From contig CAIPAH010000006.1 in NCBI GenBank assembly GCA_903862955.1, positions 1 to 64,000 of the forward strand: a stretch of 64,000 nt of DNA, in the 5' to 3' direction. Every line of letters begins with the position of its first letter. Position 1 is the stretch's first letter. The stretch is from an uncultured Opitutia bacterium (GTDB taxonomy: Bacteria; Verrucomicrobiota; Verrucomicrobiia; Opitutales; Opitutaceae). The notes under the pieces were generated by a model. The model saw nothing but the letters and a program-made list of their open reading frames with translations, searched no databases and was not told the DNA's origin. Below, one piece after another: positions 13,908 to 21,802 of this stretch. The translations under genes were made by a program, and so were the position numbers.

Positions 13908-14722
13908 GGCCGCACCTGCTTCGGCTGGTAGCGCGCCAGCACCTTCGCCGCCGCGCGGGCGACGAAAGGTTTGGGCAATTTGGAGCCGACAAAGGCCGTG
14001 ACCTTGTTCTTCCACCCCGTCACGAGTTGGCTTCGACCGGAGCCGAGGGCGCGCAGAGAGAGTTCCACGACTTCCTCGCTGGTCATGCTCAAGGCCGGTG
14101 AGACCGAACCCGATTGCAACCCGGCGCGCTGAGAAAAATTTGTCGTCGTCGGCCCCGGGCAAATCGCGAGCGAACGCACGCCCGTGCCGCGCAGCTCCTC
14201 GTTCAGCGCGAGGCTCCAGTGGAGCACAAACGCCTTGGACGCGCCGTAGGTTGCCATGTAGGGCGTGGGCTGGAATGCCGCGGTCGACGCGACGTTGAGG
14301 ATCGCCCCGCCCCTCGCCTTGAGCACCGGCAGCAACCGGCCGGTCAGGTCGACCAACCCGCGGATGTTCACTTCGATCAGCTCAAGCTGATGCTCCAGAT
14401 TGGGTTCGGGAAACCGTCCGTAGGCCCCAAAACCGCTGTTGTTGATCAGCAAAACCCGGCCGGGCGGCACAGCCTGTGCTAGCCACGTCGTGACATCCCC
14501 GGCGACCCGGGCGATTTCGGCCGGGTGGGACAAATCACAGCTCAAATGGTTCAATTTTAGGCCGATAATATTTATGTCCGGCGTCCGCCTTGAGAGGTTG
14601 CAAACGAACAGCGCTGGATTCAGTTTCCCCATCAGCTCAATGAACGATTTTCCAATACCGGAAGATCCCCCCGTTACCACGGCGGCCGAAAAGGATTGGA
14701 GCACTTCACGCGGTGAGGGCAC
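13904..14722 (-). CDS. Short-chain dehydrogenase/reductase (SDR)
   Basis: NAD(P)-dependent oxidoreductase of 272 residues. The cofactor motif TGGSSGIG lies at 17-24, NNSG at 94-97, and the catalytic triad is S146 (VAST), Y159 and K163 (YGASK). PGPTTTNF follows, as in classical SDRs of the DltE/YqjQ type. The C-terminal helix is basic and amphipathic. It lies immediately upstream of the pseudouridine synthase gene with a 4-base overlap. The substrate is unknown; membrane-lipid or keto-acyl reductions are common in this subgroup. Confidence 0.9.
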   Translation of the reverse strand: MPSPREVLQSFSAAVVTGGSSGIGKSFIELMGKLNPALFVCNLSRRTPDINIIGLKLNHLSCDLSHPAEIARVAGDVTTWLAQAVPPGRVLLINNSGFGAYGRFPEPNLEHQLELIEVNIRGLVDLTGRLLPVLKARGGAILNVASTAAFQPTPYMATYGASKAFVLHWSLALNEELRGTGVRSLAICPGPTTTNFSQRAGLQSGSVSPALSMTSEEVVELSLRALGSGRSQLVTGWKNKVTAFVGSKLPKPFVARAAAKVLARYQPKQVRP

Positions 14723-14797
14723 AAAATTGAGCGGGACTTTTCCGTCCGGCGGGCATTTCCCACCGGGCTTGGTTCAACCCAGACTAAACCCAGAAAC

Positions 14798-15172
14798 ATG
14801 AACAGCCAAAACAACCACGAACTGATCGTCTCCGGCATTCACCTCGAGCTGACCCCGTCGCTCAAAACCTTTGTGAAGGAAAAAGCCGACCGATTGTTTC
14901 GACACCAGGAGCGCATCGTGCGCATCCGGGTGGAGTTGGAGTGCGACGCCAAGGCCGACGTCGGCGCCCGGTTCAAGGCCAAGGGCCACATCGCCCTGCA
15001 CGGTCCGGACATGAACGCCACCGTGGAGGCCGAGGAATGCCACAAGGCCGTGGCCCTCCTGATCGACAAGCTCGATCGCATGCTCGAAAAACGCCACCTC
15101 CTGCACAAGGTGAAGCGGAATCATCCCCACGCCGTGGAGTTCAACGGCGTCGAGTTGCCCAAGGCGGTCTGA
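14798..15172 (+). CDS. hpf: Ribosome hibernation-promoting factor (HPF/RaiA family, short form)
   Basis: A 124-residue ribosome-associated factor. It starts with the family beta-strand IVSGIHLELTPSLKTFVKEKADRL and continues with RVELECDAKAD and a KGHIALHGPDMNATVEAEECHKAVALLIDKLDRML core, matching the S30AE domain. There is no long C-terminal dimerisation domain, so it is the short type, which binds single 70S ribosomes or promotes 100S formation with a partner. The lysine- and histidine-rich KRHLLHKVKRNHPHA tail fits rRNA binding. A strong terminator follows 26 bases after the stop, so this is a single-gene unit, likely induced in stationary phase. Confidence 0.92.
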   Translation: MNSQNNHELIVSGIHLELTPSLKTFVKEKADRLFRHQERIVRIRVELECDAKADVGARFKAKGHIALHGPDMNATVEAEECHKAVALLIDKLDRMLEKRHLLHKVKRNHPHAVEFNGVELPKAV

Positions 15173-15198
15173 CCTTCCCGCAGTCGCTCGCAGTTTCG

Positions 15199-15227
15199 AA
15201 AACCCGCCGGAAGCCGGCGGGTTTTCT
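15199..15227 (+). terminator. Rho-independent terminator of hpf
   Basis: Perfect 12-base stem (AAAACCCGCCGG with CCGGCGGGTTTT) and a 3-base AAG loop, with the T run built into the 3' arm. Confidence 0.85.
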
Positions 15228-15253
15228 TGCGTCCACCCCGCGCGCCGCCTGAC

Positions 15254-17443
15254 ATGCCCGACGTGATTGGCGACGTCATCTGGTCCACCCCCGGCCAAGG
15301 CTCGGCTGACTCCCTGCCGCTCGGCAACGGCAACCTCGCCGCCAATGTCTGGACCGAGCCCAGCGGCGATATCGTCCTCTACTTGGCCAAGAACGACGCC
15401 TGGGACCATTTCGGACGTCTCATCAAGCTCGGCCGGCTGCGCCTGCGGGTGGCGCCGAGCCTCACCGCCGCCGGCAAATTCGAGCAGAAACTTTCCCTGG
15501 CTGACGCCGCGATCACCGTCACCAACGGCGACGCCAGCATCCGCCTCTGGCTCGACGCCCACGGCTCCCGCTTGGTGATCGAGGTCAACGCCACCACGCC
15601 CGTGCACGTCACCGCCAGCCTCGACCCGTGGCGCACCGCTGCGCGCGAGATCGGCGACAAGGAAGCACACGGCGCATGCGGACTCGAGGGTGGCCCGGTC
15701 AAACTTATCGCCCTGCCGGACCAAATCGACGGCAGCGATCCCCACGCCGTCATCTGGTTTCAGCGCAACGAAACGTCTATCTGGTCCCTTACGCTCGACC
15801 AGCAAGGACTGAGCGACTTCAAGCCGCGCGCGAAAGATCCGCTGCTGAACCGGACTTTCGGCGGCTGCATGGCGGCCACCGGCTGGGTGAAGACCAGTCC
15901 CTCCAGCCTCGCCACCCCCGCAGCCGTGACGACGGCGACTTTGATCGTCACGGCTCACGCCGCGCAAACCACCACGCCCGGCGAATGGGTGGAGCAGGTT
16001 CGCGCCGCCTCGACGGCGAACGCCGCGCAATGGCCCTCAGAATTGTGGCGCGACCATGTGCAGTGGTGGTGGGAATTTTGGGGCCGCAGCCATATTCGCC
16101 CCCGCGCCCGCGCCGCCGACTGGGGTCAGGCGGACATGGTCGGCCAGCAAAGCGCGTGGCAGCGCTACCTCGTCGCCTGCTGTGGCCGCGGGCTTTACCC
16201 GGTGAAATTCAACGGCGGCCTTTTCACCGCCGACTGGGGACTCAAGAACGAGGCGTTCGATGCCGACTATCGCCGCTGGGGCGGCGGCTACTGGTTTCAG
16301 AACACCCGCCTGATCTACTGGGCGCTGCTCGCCAACGGCGACTACGAGCTCATGCGTCCCTTGTTCCGGATGTATCGCGACATGTTGCCGCTGGCCGAGC
16401 ACCGCACGCAGGCGTGGTATGGCCACGGCGGGGCGTTCTTCCCCGAGACGCTCTACTTCTGGGGCACGCACCTGCCGTCAAATTACGGCTGGGACCGCAC
16501 CGGCAAGGCCACCGGTGAAATCGAGAACCGTTACATCCGCCGTCACTGGTCCGGCGGGCTGGAGCTCGTAGCGCTCATGCTCGAAACCCATGCGCACACC
16601 GGAGACACCGCGCTGCTCACGGACGAACTGCTGCCTATCGCGCGGGCCGTGCTAGATTTCTACGCGCAACATTACACGAACGACGCCGCCGGAAAACTCT
16701 ATGTCGTCCCGGCGCAGGCACTCGAGACCTGGTGGGATGCCGAGAATCCCATGCCCGAGATTGCCGGCCTGCACTCCGTGCTCCCGCGGCTTCTCGCGCT
16801 CGACTCGATTTCATCCGCCGACGCCGAAGCGTGGCGCGCACTTGCCTCTCGGCTCCCTCCCCTGCCGACCGGCCCGCGCGACGGACGGAAAATTCTCCTG
16901 CCCGCCGCCAAGCACGAGGCGGTGCCCAGCAACTCGGAAAATCCCGAACTCTACGCCGTGTTTCCCTTCAAGCTGTTCAGCCTCGGCCAGCCCGACTTGG
17001 ACGTGGCGCAGTGGACCTTCGCGCGGCGGATGTTTCCCGACACCGGTGGCTGGCGGCAGGACGCGGTGCAGGCCGCGCTGCTCGGCCTCACGGAGAATGC
17101 GACATTCTACGTCGCCAAAAATTACAACGACCCCGCGAACTTCGCCGCTACCTTCAAGGGCTTCTGGGGCCCGAACTACGACTGGGTGCCGGACTTCGAC
17201 CACGGCAGTGTCACGCAGCTCGCGCTGCAAACGATGCTGGTGCAGACCGTGGGCGAAAAAATCCATCTCTTCCCCGCCTGGCCCGCCGACCGCTGGGACG
17301 TGAGTTTCAAGCTCCATGTCAGCGGCCAAACCACCCTCGAGGGCGAGCTCAAGGATGGCGCGCTCGTCCACCTGACCGTCACGCCTGAATCCCGCCGGAA
17401 GGATGTCGTCGTGCTGCTGGGCATGGACAAGTCCGCCCTTTGA
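15254..17443 (+). CDS. DUF5703 / GH95-like glycoside hydrolase
   Basis: A 729-residue protein. The N-terminal beta-sandwich segment has the DUF5703 signature: SLPLGNGNLAANVWTEPSGD followed by YLAKNDAWDHFGRLIKLGRL (about 30-70). The central and C-terminal part reads as an (alpha/alpha)6-barrel: NGGLFTADWG, YRRWGGGYWFQNTRLIYWAL, then HRTQAWYGHGGAFFPETLYFWG, and a C-terminal beta domain ending HLTVTPESRRKDVVVLL. This matches relatives of alpha-L-fucosidase and related enzymes in GH95-type clans. No signal peptide is visible at the chosen ATG (15254); upstream there is no earlier in-frame start with a leader. The substrate is unknown, though a plant or algal polysaccharide is likely given the lineage. 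Confidence 0.82.
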   Translation: MPDVIGDVIWSTPGQGSADSLPLGNGNLAANVWTEPSGDIVLYLAKNDAWDHFGRLIKLGRLRLRVAPSLTAAGKFEQKLSLADAAITVTNGDASIRLWLDAHGSRLVIEVNATTPVHVTASLDPWRTAAREIGDKEAHGACGLEGGPVKLIALPDQIDGSDPHAVIWFQRNETSIWSLTLDQQGLSDFKPRAKDPLLNRTFGGCMAATGWVKTSPSSLATPAAVTTATLIVTAHAAQTTTPGEWVEQVRAASTANAAQWPSELWRDHVQWWWEFWGRSHIRPRARAADWGQADMVGQQSAWQRYLVACCGRGLYPVKFNGGLFTADWGLKNEAFDADYRRWGGGYWFQNTRLIYWALLANGDYELMRPLFRMYRDMLPLAEHRTQAWYGHGGAFFPETLYFWGTHLPSNYGWDRTGKATGEIENRYIRRHWSGGLELVALMLETHAHTGDTALLTDELLPIARAVLDFYAQHYTNDAAGKLYVVPAQALETWWDAENPMPEIAGLHSVLPRLLALDSISSADAEAWRALASRLPPLPTGPRDGRKILLPAAKHEAVPSNSENPELYAVFPFKLFSLGQPDLDVAQWTFARRMFPDTGGWRQDAVQAALLGLTENATFYVAKNYNDPANFAATFKGFWGPNYDWVPDFDHGSVTQLALQTMLVQTVGEKIHLFPAWPADRWDVSFKLHVSGQTTLEGELKDGALVHLTVTPESRRKDVVVLLGMDKSAL

Positions 17444-17448
17444 GGTGA

Positions 17449-17467
17449 GTCGCGCGCCCCGCGCGAC
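17449..17467. other. Short GC hairpin after the DUF5703 gene
   Basis: Seven-base arms (GTCGCGC and GCGCGAC) with a 5-base loop, six bases after the stop. No T run follows. It may weaken readthrough or stabilise the 3' end. Confidence 0.4.
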
Positions 17468-17550
17468 ATTCCGATTTGCAATTTTGCCGCGCGCGGAGCG
17501 TCCGGCCCACCTCAGTCATACGTCATCCCAGCATTGCACACCCGGCGCGG

Positions 17551-18801
17551 ATGACTACCAAGCTGGTCATGGCCAGCGCTGAAACCGCCGTTCCCGGCGA
17601 ATCCCATCCCATCGAGCAGACCGTCCTCCCGGTGCTGCTTGCGATGAGCTTTTCCCACCTACTCAACGACACGATCCAGTCGCTGCTGCCGGCCATTTAC
17701 CCGCTGCTGAAGGAAAACTACCACCTTACGTTCGCGCAGGTCGGGCTGATCACGCTCTGCTTCCAAGCCACGGCCTCCCTGCTCCAGCCGGTCGTCGGTT
17801 TCTATACCGACCGCAAACCCAAGCCCTACTCCCTCGCGGTCGGCATGGGGCTCACACTGACCGGTTTGGTCATGCTGTCCCGCGCCTCGGACTACCACCT
17901 GATCCTCGTGGCCGCGGCCATGGTCGGCATGGGTTCGTCGATCTTCCATCCCGAGGCCTCGCGCATCGCCCACATGGCCGCGGGCGGGCGCCACGGGTTT
18001 GCGCAGTCACTGTTTCAAGTCGGCGGCAACCTCGGGTCCTCGCTGGGGCCAATCGCCGGCTTGGTCATCGTGGCCCACGGCCAGACCTCGATCCTATGGT
18101 TCAGCGCCCTCGCCGCGCTCGGCATCTACATCCTCTACCGCGTGGGCGGCTGGTATCAGCGTAACCTGGCCCGCCACCTGGAGCGCACAAAGGCCCGCCG
18201 AATGGCCGCCGCGAACCTGATTCCCCGCCGCACCGTCATCTTCTCCATCGCAATCCTGCTGCTGCTCATCTTCTCGAAATACGTCTACCTCGTCAGCCTC
18301 TCCAACTACTACACGTTCTACCTCATCGATCACTTCCACCTGACGACGCGGGAGTCACAGCTGTGCCTGTTCGTCTTCCTGTTCTCCGTCGCCGCCGGCA
18401 CGTTCGCCGGCGGCCCGCTCGGTGACCGTTTCGGCCGGAAATACGTGATCTGGTTTTCGATCCTCGGCGTCGCGCCGTTCTCGCTGCTGCTGCCGCACGT
18501 CAACCTGGTGACCACCGTCATCCTCACCGTCTTCATCGGCGGGATCCTGTCGTCCGCGTTCTCGGCGATCCTCGTCTATGCGCAGGAGCTGATTCCTGGC
18601 AAAGTGGGCCTCGTCGCCGGGCTGTTCTTCGGCTTCGCCTTCGGCATTGGCGGGCTGTCCTCGGCGGCGCTCGGCAAACTGGCTGACCGCACGAGCATCG
18701 AGCACGTGTTCTTCCTCTGCGGCTTCCTGCCGCTGATCGGCATTCTCACCGCACTGCTGCCCAACCTCGCAAAAACCAAGCCCTTGCCCCTGACCACCTA
18801 A
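17551..18801 (+). CDS. fsr: MFS exporter of the fosmidomycin-resistance (Fsr) type
   Basis: Inner-membrane major facilitator transporter of 416 residues with about 12 hydrophobic helices. The N-terminus SHLLNDTIQSLLPAIYPLL, then FQATASLLQPVVGFYTDRKP, is characteristic of the Fsr subgroup. GSSIFHPEASRIAHMAAGG and FQVGGNLGSSLGP in helices 4-5 are also family marks. GDRFGRKYV is the A-motif loop at the start of the second half. E. coli Fsr confers fosmidomycin resistance when overexpressed, and the natural substrate is unknown. The start is the ATG at 17551; the longer frame begins in a non-hydrophobic leader. Its 3' end overlaps the convergent cytidylate kinase-like gene by four bases. Confidence 0.85.
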   Translation: MTTKLVMASAETAVPGESHPIEQTVLPVLLAMSFSHLLNDTIQSLLPAIYPLLKENYHLTFAQVGLITLCFQATASLLQPVVGFYTDRKPKPYSLAVGMGLTLTGLVMLSRASDYHLILVAAAMVGMGSSIFHPEASRIAHMAAGGRHGFAQSLFQVGGNLGSSLGPIAGLVIVAHGQTSILWFSALAALGIYILYRVGGWYQRNLARHLERTKARRMAAANLIPRRTVIFSIAILLLLIFSKYVYLVSLSNYYTFYLIDHFHLTTRESQLCLFVFLFSVAAGTFAGGPLGDRFGRKYVIWFSILGVAPFSLLLPHVNLVTTVILTVFIGGILSSAFSAILVYAQELIPGKVGLVAGLFFGFAFGIGGLSSAALGKLADRTSIEHVFFLCGFLPLIGILTALLPNLAKTKPLPLTT

Positions 18802-19535
18802 GCGCGAGGGGGCGCGGCAGCGGCGGCGCGGGCCTTGGCCAACATGGCGTCCAGCACCAGCCGGGCCGCGGTCGCGGGCAGGATGCGCTCCGTGTTGATG
18901 ACCAAGTCGTAGGTGCAGGGGTCGTTGATGGCACGACCGAAGTTGGCGAGCACGTAGCGCTCGCGCGCGCGATCGGTCTCCTCGAGGGCCTTCTTCGCGG
19001 CGGCGCGCCCGCAGTGCTGCAACTCCTGCATGCGCGAGATGCGTGTCTCCAGCGGGGCCACGAGACGCAGGTGGAAGCCTTCGTGCAGGCTCCGCGTGAC
19101 GAGGTGCGCGGCGCGTCCGGCAAAGATCACGCAGCCACGTTGGGCCAGCTGGTAGATGCCTTTCGACACGCGCTGCTCCAGTTCCCAGAGCGGAGGATGC
19201 AGCCCCACGACCTCCCCGATAATGGCCTTGATCTCCGAGACTCGCTCCTCGGGGAGGAATTTCGCCAGGTGCTCGGGCAGGCTGTCCGTGCTGAGCACCT
19301 GGGTCAGCAGGTTCTTGTCGAGAAACATCCAGGAGCGGCCTTCGTGCGCCATCTCGGAATCCAGGAGCGGCAGCAGGTGCTGGCCGAGCGTAGTGGCACC
19401 GGCGCAGGCCTCGCGGGAAATGGTGAGAAACGGGTAACCGGAGTCGCTGAACGCGGGATGGGTGCCACTGGCCGGGGCGCCCAGGCGCGTGTTGAAGATC
19501 GTGAGTCCGTGTTCGAGGTAGGTGTGCGAGCTCAT
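18798..19535 (-). CDS. Cytidylate kinase-like family protein
   Basis: A 245-residue protein of the cytidylate-kinase-like family (PF13189 type). FLTISREACAGATTLGQHLLPLL near residue 36 fits the family's start (where the usual G-x-G-K P-loop is replaced by an ACAGATT variant), followed by DKNLLTQVL, RGCVIFAGRAAHLVTRSLHEGFHLRLVAPLETR and the DPCTYDLVINTERI end. Many members occur in anaerobes and Verrucomicrobia near signalling or CBS genes and their substrate is not known. The variant P-loop makes ordinary CMP kinase activity doubtful. It converges with the exporter gene. Confidence 0.78.
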   Translation of the reverse strand: MSSHTYLEHGLTIFNTRLGAPASGTHPAFSDSGYPFLTISREACAGATTLGQHLLPLLDSEMAHEGRSWMFLDKNLLTQVLSTDSLPEHLAKFLPEERVSEIKAIIGEVVGLHPPLWELEQRVSKGIYQLAQRGCVIFAGRAAHLVTRSLHEGFHLRLVAPLETRISRMQELQHCGRAAAKKALEETDRARERYVLANFGRAINDPCTYDLVINTERILPATAARLVLDAMLAKARAAAAAPPRA

Positions 19536-19726
19536 GGGGCAAATGAGTTGGGGAAGTTTCTGGGGACCAACGGGCGGCCGCGCACGGGAAGGAATCTCGG
19601 GTGATCGGTCTCCCTCACTGGGCAGTATAGTCCGCCCGCCACCACCCCGCCACAGGATTTGCTGCGCATCCCTTGCTCTGGCTCAGGCCCAATCGCAGGG
19701 CCGGCGCCTAGCGCGCCGCCCGGAAA

Positions 19727-19753
19727 CAAGAAAACCCATCGAGGCGATGGGTT
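19727..19753 (-). terminator. Terminator of tRNA-Arg
   Basis: On the minus strand a 9-base stem (AACCCATCG with CGATGGGTT) around a 3-base loop is followed by TTTTCTTGTTT, directly after the tRNA 3' end. Confidence 0.8.
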
Positions 19754-19758
19754 GAAAA

Positions 19759-19835
19759 TGGTGCGGCCATAGGGAGTCGAACCCCAAACCTCCAGATTCG
19801 TAGTCTGGCGCTCTATCCAGTTGAGCTATGGCCGC
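19759..19835 (-). tRNA. tRNA-Arg (anticodon ACG), CCA encoded
   Basis: The minus strand folds into a full cloverleaf. The acceptor GCGGCCA pairs with TGGCCGC, the D arm is AGCTCAACTGGATAGAGC, the anticodon arm is CCAGA-CTACGAA-TCTGG with anticodon ACG, and the T arm has GGTTCGA. The discriminator is A and the terminal CCA is in the DNA. The A34 would be expected to become inosine and read CGU, CGC and CGA. Confidence 0.96.
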
Positions 19836-19896
19836 GCGAGGGTTGGAAAAAGCAGGGATTGGCACCCAAGTGCAAGGATAAGTTTTGCGGGCTCGG

Positions 19897-19992
19897 CGAT
19901 AAGCACTAAGCGATAAGCGTTAAGCCCGAGCCATCGCGATCGGACCTACTGGGCTTACAGCTTTCCGCTTACAGCCTAGAGCTTTCTAGCTC
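19897..19992. repeat. Degenerate heptamer arrays between tRNA-Arg and recJ
   Basis: Two arrays with a 7-base period. The first is CGATAAG, CACTAAG, CGATAAG, CGTTAAG (19897-19924). The second is GGGCTTA, CAGCTTT, CCGCTTA, CAGCCTA, GAGCTTT, CTAGCTC (19951-19992). The last unit contains the recJ stop codon (CTA at 19986-19988 on the plus strand). They resemble short tandemly repeated heptamers of cyanobacteria. Confidence 0.75.
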
Positions 19993-21710
19993 GCCGCCGG
20001 GCGCCAGTCGATGAGTTCGAGCTGCAGCAACTTGCGGTCGTTGAAGTGATTCCACGTGATCTCCACGGCGAGATCGAGCGGCACGTTCACGGGAGGCAGC
20101 CGGTCCGCAAGTTTCCACGCCACGCCATGCAGCCGGCGGCCCTTGCCGTTGTCGAAGTGAAAGCGGAAGTGCAGCGTCTTGAACACCTCGGGCGGCTGCC
20201 GCAGGACCACGCCCTTCACGCCGAAAACCGGCTCGGGATTGCCCTGGCCGAAGGGATGGAGGACTTCGAGTTCCGTCATCAACTGCTCGCACACCTGGTC
20301 CGCCTGCAGCCACGCGGCGAGGTCGAGCTGGCGCTCGAGGAGGTCACTGCCCGCCGCGGCCCGGACCGCCTCGGCAAAGCGCTCGCGGAACGCCGGCAAC
20401 CGCGTCTTCTGGATCGCGATGCCCACTGCCATCGGGTGCCCGCCCCAGCTCGCCAGCTCGCCGCCGCAAACGCCCAAAATCTCAACCAGGTTAAGCCCCT
20501 CGACGCTGCGACCCGAACCCTTGGCCAGGTCGCCTTCGTTGCCCAACACAACACACGGGCGGTTGTATTTGCGCGATACGCGGCCTGCCACGATGCCCAC
20601 GACGCCCGGATGCCAGGCCTCGCTGAACAGCACGATGCCGGGCGACGCGGCATACTCCGTCTCGATCATCCGCTCGGCCTCTTCCGTGATCTTGCGCTCG
20701 ATGTCCTGCCGCTCGCGGTTGAAGACGTCCAGCTGCCGGGCGGTCTGCTCGCAGAATTTCACGTCCTGGCTCAGCAGCAGTTCCACGGAAAGCGCCGCGT
20801 CGGCGAGTCGGCCCGACGCGTTGATACGCGGCCCGAGCCGGAAGGCGATGTCCACGGGATGAATGCCCTGTTCCGGCTTCACGCCGGCCACGCTCATCAG
20901 TGCCCGCAATCCCGGTCGCGCCGCTTCCTGCAAAATTCGCAGCCCGTGACGCGCGAGGATCCGGTTCTCACCGATCAGCGGCACGAGATCGGCGACCGTG
21001 CCGAGCGCCACCAGGTCGAGTTGGTCGCGCAGCTTCATGGCCAGCGCGACGGGATGATTCTCGGCGCGCAGCTGCTTGAGGAGCCCGTGGGCGAGCTTGA
21101 AAACCAATCCCACCGTGCACAGGTCCCGCCACGCCGCATCGGCGCCGGAGTCGTCGGCGTGGACGTGCGGATTGATCAGCAGCCCCTGCGCCAGCGGACG
21201 CTCGGTGGAGCGATGGTGGTCAATAACGATGACGTCGATGCCCTGTGCGCAGAGGTAGGCAACTTCGTCATGTGAGTTCGTGCCACAATCGAGCGCGACG
21301 AACAGCGCGGGTTTGCCGGCGGCGAGCGCGCGGTCAATGGCACTGCGGGACAGGCCGTAGCCGTCTTCCGAGCGTCGCGGCACCACATACTGCGGCGACA
21401 ACCCGAAAACGCGCAGGAACCCCACCAGCAGGGCCGTGCTGCTCACGCCGTCGACGTCGTAGTCGCCCAGCACGGCGACGGCCTCGCGGCGTTCGATCGC
21501 CCCGCGCAGGCGCGTGGCGGCGGCCTCGAGGCTGCGGAGCAGAAATGGGTCGTGCAGCCCGGCGAGGGTCGGCGCGAGGAACTTGGCTGTGGCGGCGGGC
21601 TCATGATGGCCGTTGCGCAGCAGCAGCTCGGCCAGCACGGCGCTCACGCCCGCATGGGCGCGGACGGCCTCGATCTCGGGGGCCGGGAGCGGAGTGTAGA
21701 TCCAGCGCAT
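19986..21710 (-). CDS. recJ: Single-stranded-DNA-specific exonuclease RecJ
   Basis: DHH-superfamily 5'-3' exonuclease of recombination and mismatch repair; 574 residues. The DHH domain has LGDYDVDGVSSTALL and VIVIDHHRS with intervening DCGTN, and the DHHA1 domain contains the RLADAALSVELL and GVVGIVAGRVSRKYNRP stretches plus GRSVEGLNL and GGHPMAVGI. The C-terminal OB-type domain ends WNHFNDRKLLQLELIDWRP. I chose the ATG at 21710 (MRWIYTPLP), which matches the family N-terminus; an ATG at 21788 would add 26 residues. It is the last gene of a yajC-secDF-recJ run, 92 bases after secDF. Its stop lies inside a heptamer repeat array. Confidence 0.94.
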   Translation of the reverse strand: MRWIYTPLPAPEIEAVRAHAGVSAVLAELLLRNGHHEPAATAKFLAPTLAGLHDPFLLRSLEAAATRLRGAIERREAVAVLGDYDVDGVSSTALLVGFLRVFGLSPQYVVPRRSEDGYGLSRSAIDRALAAGKPALFVALDCGTNSHDEVAYLCAQGIDVIVIDHHRSTERPLAQGLLINPHVHADDSGADAAWRDLCTVGLVFKLAHGLLKQLRAENHPVALAMKLRDQLDLVALGTVADLVPLIGENRILARHGLRILQEAARPGLRALMSVAGVKPEQGIHPVDIAFRLGPRINASGRLADAALSVELLLSQDVKFCEQTARQLDVFNRERQDIERKITEEAERMIETEYAASPGIVLFSEAWHPGVVGIVAGRVSRKYNRPCVVLGNEGDLAKGSGRSVEGLNLVEILGVCGGELASWGGHPMAVGIAIQKTRLPAFRERFAEAVRAAAGSDLLERQLDLAAWLQADQVCEQLMTELEVLHPFGQGNPEPVFGVKGVVLRQPPEVFKTLHFRFHFDNGKGRRLHGVAWKLADRLPPVNVPLDLAVEITWNHFNDRKLLQLELIDWRPAAS

Positions 21711-21802
21711 GGTGCCAAGTTCGGGCGCGTTATCCTCAAGTCGCGACGGCGGCCGGAACAATTCCGAAAGCCGCCGCGCGTCAGGCAACCCGCCCTAGCT
21801 GG

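Noticed and set aside
19897-19992. CRISPR-like array
   Set aside because: Units are only 7 bases with no spacers and no cas genes nearby.
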